This document shows, piece after piece, positions 57,482 through 64,000 of a DNA stretch of 64,000 bases. Location of the stretch: contig NZ_FRAQ01000001.1 in assembly GCF_900142385.1 (NCBI RefSeq), positions 496,001 through 560,000 on the forward strand, read 5' to 3'. The translations under genes and the position numbers were made by a program. Source of the DNA: Marinobacter antarcticus (lineage in GTDB: Bacteria > Pseudomonadota > Gammaproteobacteria > Pseudomonadales > Oleiphilaceae). The notes below the pieces were generated by a model. That model was not told the origin of the DNA, made no database searches, and saw only the letters and a list, made by a program, of their open reading frames with translations. How positions within the stretch are numbered: position 1 is the stretch's first letter; every line of letters starts with the position of its first letter.

Positions 57482-57518
57482 AAAAAAGCCGACCCTGTTA
57501 AAAGGGGCCGGCTTTTTT
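57482..57518. terminator. Bidirectional rho-independent terminator
   Basis: AAAAAAGCCG (57482-57491) pairs with CGGCTTTTTT (57509-57518), with CCC/GGG extending the stem. T runs lie on both strands, so it can end both the cytochrome b series and the converging DsrE-like gene. Confidence 0.85.
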
Positions 57519-57544
57519 ACGCCTTGCCGATATGCAGAAGAGAC

Positions 57545-57985
57545 TTAGAACGTAAAGGTACGCATCGCCGGGTTCAGCATCTGACCCGCCATTTCCGGCG
57601 GAGTAGCAACACCCACACCCTCAATCAGGTCGTTCTTGCTGTAGTCACTGTTGGGCAGGTACAGCGCGCAAACGTTGGCCACGCCGCCCTGCTTCATCAG
57701 GCCACGCAACATCTGGCCGGGAGTCACGTCTTTCGGTTTCAGAGCCGGTGCTTCGTAGCTCTTCAACGCAAGGTCACCCGCTTTGTCACACAGCAGTACG
57801 TTCACCTTGGAACCCTGCTGGGCCATGGTGTTGGAAAGAACCATCGCCATACCCTGAGTTTGCGGGGAATCGCTCGAAAGAATCACCAGTACTTCCTCAA
57901 CCATCTTCTGATCTCCTGCCTGAGCGCTGATGGGGGCAACGGCAACCACGGCCGCTGCGATAAGTGCCTTGAGTGATTTGACCAT
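57545..57985 (-). CDS. Exported DsrE-family protein
   Basis: A 146-residue protein with signal peptide (residues 1-23, ending SAQAGD) and a DsrE/DsrF-like fold: VEEVLVILSSDSPQTQGMAM and two cysteines, Cys66 in VLLCDKAGD and Cys106 in VANVCALYLP. Such folds carry sulfur or are structural. AGGAG lies nine to ten bases before the ATG at 57985; the longer frame to 58039 adds a leader that breaks the signal. It is divergent from the sulfide:quinone oxidoreductase gene. Confidence 0.82.
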   Translation of the reverse strand: MVKSLKALIAAAVVAVAPISAQAGDQKMVEEVLVILSSDSPQTQGMAMVLSNTMAQQGSKVNVLLCDKAGDLALKSYEAPALKPKDVTPGQMLRGLMKQGGVANVCALYLPNSDYSKNDLIEGVGVATPPEMAGQMLNPAMRTFTF

Positions 57986-58129
57986 TATGAGGTGCTCCTG
58001 TGTTGGTTTATCGTCGGTTTGAGTCCAGAGTAGGTCCACTGTCCGCTCCGTTCAGTGACAAAGTCACCTTCAGTCGGATTAAAACTCGGCGAAATTCTCT
58101 TCAGATCGGTCTTGGAGTGAACAACCTTT

Positions 58130-58150
58130 TTATATTACTATTTTATATAA
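58130..58150. promoter_or_regulatory. AT-rich inverted repeat between dsrE-like and sqr genes
   Basis: TTATATTA (58130-58137) and TTATATAA (58143-58150) form an 8-5-8 inverted repeat with one mismatch. Its AT-rich form suits an operator of ArsR-type (BigR/SqrR) sulfide sensors or another regulator, but no regulator gene lies nearby and the match is not to a fixed consensus. Confidence 0.35.
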
Positions 58151-58231
58151 CGATAGAACTCATTGTTTGGTACGCTTTGACTTATCTCAAGAGAAAACCG
58201 CACTTTCAAATAATGACAAGAGGTTTCAGGC

Positions 58232-59494
58232 ATGAGCACCAACACCCCAGAACAGGGCAAAAACAAACAACACACGGTGGTTATCGTAGGGGGCGGGGCC
58301 GGAGGCATTTCCATTGCGGCCAGTCTCCACAAAAGAGACAGCGCCCTTGATATCGCGATTATTGAGCCGGCACAGACCCACCACTACCAGCCTGGCTGGA
58401 CCATGGTCGGTGGCGGGATATTCAAGCCGGACGTAACGTCAAAACCCATGGCTGCCGTCATGCCCGGATTCGCCTCCTGGTACAGGGAATCGGTTCGGTC
58501 TGTCGATGAGGAGAATAACCAGGTAACTCTGGCAGACGGTTCAACCATCGGTTATCAGGCCCTGGTTCTTGCTCCCGGACTGGAACTGAACTGGGGCGGC
58601 ATCGACGGCCTTAAAGAGGCTCTGGGCTCGAACGGTGTTACCTCCAACTATCAGGAAGGTATGGCCCGTTACACCTGGGAGACTGTACAGAATCTGAAAA
58701 CAGGCCGCGCACTGTTCAGCCAGCCACCCATGCCCATCAAATGCGCCGGGGCACCCCAGAAGGCCATGTACCTGTCATCGGATTACTGGCTCCGGAACGG
58801 GGTTCTGAACGACCTGGACATTCAGTTCCACAACGCCGGCGCCGTGCTCTTCGGCGTTCCCGCTTACGTTCCGGCGCTGGAAAGCTATATCGAAAAGTAC
58901 GATATCGGGCTTAACTATCAGAGCAATCTGGTCTCGGTGAACGGCCCGGCCCAAAAAGCCACATTTCGCCGCACAGACGCTGAAGGCAATACCGAGGACC
59001 GGGAGATCGGCTTCGATATGCTGCACGCCGTGCCACCCCAGCGAGCGCCTGAATTCATCAGACAATCCCGTCTTGCCAACGAAGGCGGCTGGCTGGATCT
59101 GGAAGATGACACACTCTGCCATAAGCGCCACACCAATATCTTTGGTCTGGGGGATGTGAGCGGGACGGGCAACGCAAAAACCGCAGCCGCGGTGCGCAAA
59201 ATGGCGCCGGTGGTTGCCGAGAACCTGATCGCAAGCCTGCGTAAACAGCCGATGAAAGCCGCCTACCTTGGTTACGGTTCCTGCCCGCTGACCGTGGAAA
59301 ACGGTCGTATTGTGCTGGCGGAATTTGGCTATGGCGGGGTGTTGCAGCCCACCTTTCCGTCTTGGATAAACGATGGCACCAAAGCCACAAAAATTGCCTG
59401 GTTTCTGAAAGCCAAGCAACTGCCCGCTCTGTACTGGCACGGTATGCTTAAAGGCCACGAGTGGCTTGCAAAGCCGGCACGCCGCTCAGTCTGA
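58232..59494 (+). CDS. sqr: Sulfide:quinone oxidoreductase, type II
   Basis: SQR oxidises sulfide to sulfane sulfur and reduces the quinone pool. The 420-residue FAD protein begins with VVIVGGGAGGISIAASLHKR (residues 16-35), has HHYQPGWTMVGGGIF near 50 and GLGDVSGTGNAKTAAAVRKM near 305 for FAD, and the redox cysteine pair Cys171 (PIKCAGAPQKAMY) and Cys351 (GYGSCPLT). The third cysteine of type I enzymes is absent, so it is a type II/mitochondrial-like SQR. It is membrane-bound by inference. AAGAGG lies eight bases before the ATG. Confidence 0.93.
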   Translation: MSTNTPEQGKNKQHTVVIVGGGAGGISIAASLHKRDSALDIAIIEPAQTHHYQPGWTMVGGGIFKPDVTSKPMAAVMPGFASWYRESVRSVDEENNQVTLADGSTIGYQALVLAPGLELNWGGIDGLKEALGSNGVTSNYQEGMARYTWETVQNLKTGRALFSQPPMPIKCAGAPQKAMYLSSDYWLRNGVLNDLDIQFHNAGAVLFGVPAYVPALESYIEKYDIGLNYQSNLVSVNGPAQKATFRRTDAEGNTEDREIGFDMLHAVPPQRAPEFIRQSRLANEGGWLDLEDDTLCHKRHTNIFGLGDVSGTGNAKTAAAVRKMAPVVAENLIASLRKQPMKAAYLGYGSCPLTVENGRIVLAEFGYGGVLQPTFPSWINDGTKATKIAWFLKAKQLPALYWHGMLKGHEWLAKPARRSV

Positions 59495-59534
59495 CAGCGT
59501 AAGCCCGGACGCTTTGGCAACCGGCTTTTATGTG

Positions 59535-59572
59535 AATGAATGCCACAGCACCCTGGCGCTGTGGCATTCATT
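59535..59572. terminator. Perfect 15-bp hairpin after the SQR gene
   Basis: AATGAATGCCACAGC (59535-59549) and its exact complement (59558-59572) with an eight-base loop, 40 bases past the SQR stop. No U run follows on the plus strand, so it is not a classic terminator but could protect the SQR mRNA 3' end or terminate weakly. Confidence 0.6.
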
Positions 59573-59718
59573 GCTATTATCTTATCTCAAGGTCCTGACA
59601 TGCGGCGGTCGTGAAAGACTGAGGCCCATTTTCACCCTTTCATGCTTCACCAAATGTCACAAAGTAACAAATCACAATCTGTTAACATTTCGTTCGCTGG
59701 CTTTACCAAGGACCCCGA

Positions 59719-62085
59719 ATGAATGACACGGAAACCGAAAAAAGACGACTTGCGGCGGTCATCCGACTGGGGCTTCTGGATACCTCTCCTGAAGAACGTT
59801 TTGAGCGCCTTACCCGCATCGCACGCCAGCACTATCAAGTCAGAACCGCTTTGTTCACCGTACTGGATCACGACCGTCAGTGGTTCAAATCCCGGCAGGG
59901 GCTTGATGTTACCGAAACGCCCCGCTCTGTAGCATTCTGCGACCATGCCATACGGCAGGATCAGATATTGGTTGTGGAAAATGCCTTGGAGGATCCGCGC
60001 TTTCGCACCAATCCTTTGGTACTGGGTAATCCACACATCCGTTTCTACGCCGGTATGCCGGTGCGGGAGCCTGGTGGTTTCAAAGTCGGCACCTTGTGCA
60101 TCATTGACGACAAGCCACGACAGTTCAGCGAGAAAGATCTGGATGTGCTCCGCACCCTGTCCACCATGGTGGAGGAGGAGCTGGAGCGTTTATACGTCGC
60201 GTCTGATAAAAGTGAATATGTGCCGGTTTCCCACCTCAACCGGGCCATCCATCATGCGCAGAATGTTTTCCTTACAAGCGACAACGAAAACTCAGCATTT
60301 GCGCAGATGCTCAACGATCTGCTCGCCTTGACGGGAAGCCAGTTCGGGTTTATCGGAGAAGTTCTGCACGAGAACAACGGTACCCCTTTTCTGAGAGTTG
60401 GCGCCATCACGAACATCGCCTGGAGCCCCGAGACCCAGGCTCTATACCAGGAGGTGGAACGTCGGGGCATGGTTTTCGACCAGCTGGATAATATCCTCGG
60501 CAAACCCATGGTGACCGGCGAGATTATTATCTCCAACAATCTCGCCACAGATCCTCGACGCGGCGGGCTGCCTGCCGGGCATCCGCCCATTCATACGTAT
60601 ATTGGTATTCCGGTGTTCTCCGGGCATACGCATGTAGGGCTGATAGGGCTCGCGAATCGGGCCGAGGGCTACACTCGGAAGCTTGCAGACGAGCTGGCGC
60701 CGCTGTCACAAACCCTCGGCAATCTGATCGAGCGCAAGCGACTGTACGAGGAAAAAAGAACCCATAAAAAGGATCTTGAGCTGGCAACTAATTACGATTC
60801 GCTGACAGGCTTGCCCAATCGCCACCGGCTCACCGAACTGTTCGAACAGGAACTGTACGAAGCCGGCCGGAGAAACGGCCTGGTATCGGTGTGCTTTATT
60901 GATCTCGACGGCTTCAAGATCATCAACGATGAGCACGGCCATGCGGTGGGCGATGCGGTTCTGAGATCCGTGGCCGCCAAACTGCAAGCCACCGTGCGCA
61001 GCCATGATATCGTGGCTCGCCTGGGTGGTGACGAGTTTGTGGCCATCCTCCGTGATGTGGGCGATGAACGGGTCTATGCCAGGCTTCTGGAGGTCATCCG
61101 GCAGCCCATCAGCTTCCGGCACCACGTGCTTCAGATTTCCGGCAGCATGGGCATCACTGTGTACCCGGACGATGACTCGGATACCGATCTGCTGATTCGC
61201 CATGCGGATCAGGCCATGTATGCCGCCAAGGAAACCGGCAAGAACTGCTACAAAGTATTTGATCTTCAGTCACATTCGTCCCGTAAAGAACGGATCAGGG
61301 TTCTGGATCAGGTCGGCAGCGCCCTGCGCGAACAGCAGATGGAATTGTACTATCAGCCCAAAATCTGCTTTCGCAACCGCACAGTGAACGGTTTTGAAGC
61401 GCTTATACGCTGGAATCATCCAAAAGAGGGTATCCTCGGCCCCGGTCACTTTCTGGAGCATATCGAATACACCGAGTATGCACGCACCCTGGGGAACTTT
61501 GTGATCCGGGAAGCAGTAAAGCAGCTGGTGGAATTCGCGCGACAGGACCTGCCTTATACCCTGAGCATCAATCTGAGCCCGTCGCACTTCCTGAGCCAAC
61601 AGTTCCGGGACGATATATCCGGTGCGCTGGAGGGTTGCCCCAGAGACATACGCGCTAAGCTTATTCTGGAAATTCTCGAAACCACAGCAATGGACGATAC
61701 CGAAACCGTTCTGCAAAACCTCAAGGCCTGTCGCGAACTGGGCGTGGATATTTCACTGGATGACTTCGGAACCGGTTATTCGTCACTGGATTATTTTCGC
61801 CGGCTGCCGGCGCAAGAGATCAAAATCGACCGTTCGTTCGTAATGGATATGCTGAATGATGCGGACGACAGTATGATTGTCAGCGCTATTGTGAGCCTTT
61901 CGAAAAGCTTTAAGCGGCGGCTGGTTGCTGAAGGTATTGAAAGCGCGGACGTTGAACGCAAACTGATTGAGCTTGGCTGTGATATAGGCCAGGGCTTTTT
62001 TTACAGCAAACCTCTGCCATTACCCGAAGCCGTAAGCTGGGCATCAGCATATCAGCGGGATAACGGAGTAATAGCTCAGACCTAA
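59719..62085 (+). CDS. GAF-GAF-GGDEF-EAL c-di-GMP protein
   Basis: A 788-residue cytosolic protein: GAF domain 1 (about 15-155), GAF domain 2 (about 190-335), GGDEF with an intact LGGDEF near residue 434 and EAL with EALIRWNH near 558, NLSPSHF, EILETTAMDD, DDFGTGYSSL and KIDRSF. Both catalytic domains look complete, so it could make and degrade c-di-GMP, with the GAF domains setting the balance. No membrane helix is visible. AAGGA precedes the ATG. Confidence 0.92.
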   Translation: MNDTETEKRRLAAVIRLGLLDTSPEERFERLTRIARQHYQVRTALFTVLDHDRQWFKSRQGLDVTETPRSVAFCDHAIRQDQILVVENALEDPRFRTNPLVLGNPHIRFYAGMPVREPGGFKVGTLCIIDDKPRQFSEKDLDVLRTLSTMVEEELERLYVASDKSEYVPVSHLNRAIHHAQNVFLTSDNENSAFAQMLNDLLALTGSQFGFIGEVLHENNGTPFLRVGAITNIAWSPETQALYQEVERRGMVFDQLDNILGKPMVTGEIIISNNLATDPRRGGLPAGHPPIHTYIGIPVFSGHTHVGLIGLANRAEGYTRKLADELAPLSQTLGNLIERKRLYEEKRTHKKDLELATNYDSLTGLPNRHRLTELFEQELYEAGRRNGLVSVCFIDLDGFKIINDEHGHAVGDAVLRSVAAKLQATVRSHDIVARLGGDEFVAILRDVGDERVYARLLEVIRQPISFRHHVLQISGSMGITVYPDDDSDTDLLIRHADQAMYAAKETGKNCYKVFDLQSHSSRKERIRVLDQVGSALREQQMELYYQPKICFRNRTVNGFEALIRWNHPKEGILGPGHFLEHIEYTEYARTLGNFVIREAVKQLVEFARQDLPYTLSINLSPSHFLSQQFRDDISGALEGCPRDIRAKLILEILETTAMDDTETVLQNLKACRELGVDISLDDFGTGYSSLDYFRRLPAQEIKIDRSFVMDMLNDADDSMIVSAIVSLSKSFKRRLVAEGIESADVERKLIELGCDIGQGFFYSKPLPLPEAVSWASAYQRDNGVIAQT

Positions 62086-62137
62086 CGTCAAAAAATGAAC
62101 GCCACATAACTGGCTGTGCCAGAAAAGGAGAATAAGC

Positions 62138-62509
62138 ATGATCGGATACGTCACCATTGGTGTCAGTGATATGGAAAAAGCCAAGAAGTTCTACACGGAC
62201 CTTCTGGGCGACATGGGCGCGAAACTCCTGCTGGATATGGGCCGCATTGCGTTTATTGGTGAAAGCATGAAATCCCCTATGCTGGCCGTTTGCACACCGT
62301 TCGACGGCACGCCAAACCATCCCGGTAACGGCAATATGCTGGCGCTACAGCCAGGCTCAAAAGAAGCGGTTAATACCTATTACCAGAAAGCCATTGAACT
62401 GGGTGCGACCTGCGACGGAGAACCGGGGCAGCGTATTCCTGACCAGTTCTACGGTGCCTACGTGAAAGACCTGGACGGCAACAAGCTGGCGTTTTTCCAC
62501 TTCGGCTGA
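62138..62509 (+). CDS. VOC (glyoxalase-like) family protein
   Basis: A 123-residue protein of one glyoxalase/VOC module pair, starting MIGYVTIGVSDMEKAKKFYT and ending FYGAYVKDLDGNKLAFFHFG. Metal-binding residues are not fully clear; the enzyme activity cannot be assigned. AAAAGGAG precedes the ATG. It stands between a c-di-GMP protein and a converging helicase gene. Confidence 0.85.
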   Translation: MIGYVTIGVSDMEKAKKFYTDLLGDMGAKLLLDMGRIAFIGESMKSPMLAVCTPFDGTPNHPGNGNMLALQPGSKEAVNTYYQKAIELGATCDGEPGQRIPDQFYGAYVKDLDGNKLAFFHFG

Positions 62510-62537
62510 TCCTGCCCTGTTAGAAGCTGGGGCCGCT

Positions 62538-64000
62538 TTAGTCAGCGGTCTCGGTTTCAAACCACCATCCCGGCAACAACCCGCGAATCTGCGGCTGTAA
62601 AAAGCGGTCGTCTATCAGCCAGATCACTCCCTGATCATCCGGTGTACGAATCACCCTTCCAGCGGCCTGAGCCACTTTCTGCAAGCCTGGAATCAGATAG
62701 GTGTACTCATAGCCGGCGCCAAAACGTTGCTGCAGCCGGTGTTTGAGAATCTCATGCCAGGCATCAAAAGGCGGTAAGCCCAGAGTGGCGACAAAGGCTC
62801 CGATCAACTGATCACCTGGCAAGTCAATTCCCTCACTGAACACACCACCCAGAACAGCGAACGCCACGCTGCCGGATTTTTCGCGGAACCCCGCCAGAAA
62901 CTCCCGGCGCTGCTGCGGATTCATTCCGGGGTGCTGGGATCGCTGGGGTATATCCGGGGCATTGCTGCCCAGTGCCTCGCTCACCTCGTTCAGATATTTG
63001 AAGCTGCTGAAGAATGCCAGATAGTGCCCGGGGCGCTCCCGATATTGCTGCGCAATCAGCGCGGCAATAGGCGTTACCGACGCGTTGCGATGGGCCTGGC
63101 GGGTGCTGATCTTTGGCGTGAAATGCACCTGCAACTGGTCGGCGCTGAAGGCGCTGGGCAACGAGGTAAAACGGCTGTCCTCCGGCAAGCCCAGCAGGTC
63201 CCGGTAATAGACACCGGGGCTAAGGGTGGCAGAAAACAGCAACACCGAGGCCGCCGCCTGAAAACGGTCGCGCAGGAAATCTGCCGGGACCAGGTTCTGA
63301 ATGGTCAGGCTGGCACGGCCCCGGCCTTCGCGGCGGAACTCGCACAGGGAATGATCACCAAAGGAATCCGCCAGCTTCATAAAGGCGACGGATTCAAACA
63401 GCACTTCCTGCAGCGCCAGATCCGGCGGGTTGTCCGCCAGAAAATCCGTGAGTCCGGAAACCAGCCCCAGCAGGCTGCCGGTCAATGCTGAGGGAAGGCT
63501 GTCCAGAAACACCGGAGCGTCACCCTTGTCTGAGAGGTCACGGACAACGCCCTGCCACGCGCGTGCAGTGCGATCCAAGTGGGGTTTCAAAGCCCTGGGT
63601 GCGGTTTTGCGTACTTTCAGCAGTCGTTGTTGATCCAGCTGCACCGAGTACATACCCCGGCCCCGATCCACAAGGTTGTGGGCTTCGTCCACCAGAACCA
63701 CGGTTTTCCAGTTGTTTTGCCGGGTGAGGCCATGAAGCAAGGCCGATTGATCAAACATCCGGTTCACATCACCAATCACCAGATCGCACCAGCGGGCCAT
63801 TTCCTGCCCCAGAAAATAGGGGCAGATGTTGTGGCCGGTGGCGATCTTCGCCAGCACTTCCTGCGTGAGCGTTGTGCCGGCCTGAGCGGCTTCGGCGCGG
63901 GCATCCGGCAATCGATCGAAGAATCCTTTGGCAAGCGGGCAGGAATCCCCGTGGCAGGCTTTGTCCGGATGCTCGCAGGCATCGGCCTTGGCCACCAGTT
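62538..64000 (-). CDS. DinG/XPD-like ATP-dependent DNA helicase (5' part off the window)
   Basis: The visible 487 residues form the C-terminal two thirds of an XPD/DinG superfamily 2 helicase. Features in order are an iron-sulfur cysteine set (CEHPDKACHGDSC and CPYFLGQEM), the DEAH-type VDEAHNLVDRG, LFSATLSPGVYY, GGVFSEGIDLPGDQLIGAFV and QAAGRVIRTPDDQGVIWLID near the end. The N-terminal Walker A lies beyond the right edge, so the gene is partial here. It converges on the VOC gene. Role: 5'-3' DNA unwinding in repair, by family. Confidence 0.88.
   Translation of the reverse strand, partial: LVAKADACEHPDKACHGDSCPLAKGFFDRLPDARAEAAQAGTTLTQEVLAKIATGHNICPYFLGQEMARWCDLVIGDVNRMFDQSALLHGLTRQNNWKTVVLVDEAHNLVDRGRGMYSVQLDQQRLLKVRKTAPRALKPHLDRTARAWQGVVRDLSDKGDAPVFLDSLPSALTGSLLGLVSGLTDFLADNPPDLALQEVLFESVAFMKLADSFGDHSLCEFRREGRGRASLTIQNLVPADFLRDRFQAAASVLLFSATLSPGVYYRDLLGLPEDSRFTSLPSAFSADQLQVHFTPKISTRQAHRNASVTPIAALIAQQYRERPGHYLAFFSSFKYLNEVSEALGSNAPDIPQRSQHPGMNPQQRREFLAGFREKSGSVAFAVLGGVFSEGIDLPGDQLIGAFVATLGLPPFDAWHEILKHRLQQRFGAGYEYTYLIPGLQKVAQAAGRVIRTPDDQGVIWLIDDRFLQPQIRGLLPGWWFETETAD

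Noticed and set aside
58177..58190. TTGACTTATCTCAA ahead of sqr as an FNR site
   Set aside because: It matches TTGATNNNNATCAA at only eight of ten fixed bases and lies 42 bases before the ATG, too close for a class II promoter with a normal leader.
59581..59591. CTTATCTCAAG, repeated from 58181-58191
   Set aside because: An 11-base match between two nearby gaps is weak evidence without a third copy or symmetry.

Overview
The window looks like chromosomal DNA of a marine gammaproteobacterium, most probably Marinobacter or a close relative. This rests on moderately GC-rich coding DNA, an ectoine synthase gene, a Pseudomonas-type gene order around cytochrome c oxidase, and a second block in the order I remember from the oriC-proximal region of Pseudomonas aeruginosa. 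About sixty protein genes and one tRNA-Pro are packed tightly on both strands. I see no CRISPR array, insertion sequence, integrase or prophage structural gene.

Layout, left end: the end of an ectoine operon (ectC plus a CynX-like MFS gene) converges on an ornithine-type decarboxylase. A divergent fatty acid cis/trans isomerase (cti), an ATP-grasp protein, the helicase hrpB and a YbfB-type MFS gene follow. From 10.3 to 19.1 kb lies the whole cytochrome c oxidase and heme A block, read leftwards: coxB-ctaD-ctaG-coxC, then surf1, a CxxxC membrane protein, ctaA, ctaB and SCO1. A small DUF2909 gene sits inside it on the other strand. From 20.8 to 25.9 kb is an unusual compact operon: an unknown protein, a periplasmic cupredoxin, a membrane GGDEF/EAL protein with a dead GGDEF and intact EAL, a DUF3034 protein, and a lipid-anchored truncated globin. 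It reads like a redox- or gas-responsive c-di-GMP module.

Middle: an NhaC-type antiporter, prlC, a gamma carbonic anhydrase, a sulfatase-like membrane enzyme and a PomAB-type flagellar stator lead into housekeeping genes: aroE-hemF-tsaC-dprA, the LysM protein TsaP, def, fmt, rsmB, trkA, glyQ, glyS, gmhB and tRNA-Pro(CGG). Next to the tRNA is an unlisted remnant of a Fic gene.

Right end: a three-gene RbbA-type ABC efflux operon, a phospholipase D-like lipoprotein, and a sulfur redox cluster (rhodanese, octaheme cytochrome c, cytochrome b561, DsrE-like protein, type II sulfide:quinone oxidoreductase). Two exact FNR/ANR operators (TTGATNNNNATCAA) lie here, one upstream of the efflux operon and one upstream of the rhodanese-octaheme-cytochrome b genes. 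Both are placed as expected for activation under low oxygen. A second c-di-GMP protein (GAF-GAF-GGDEF-EAL), a small VOC protein and a truncated DinG/XPD-like helicase close the window.

Three copies of a long oriented palindromic repeat lie in intergenic gaps near 1.7, 11.0 and 27.7 kb and form a dispersed repeat family of this genome.
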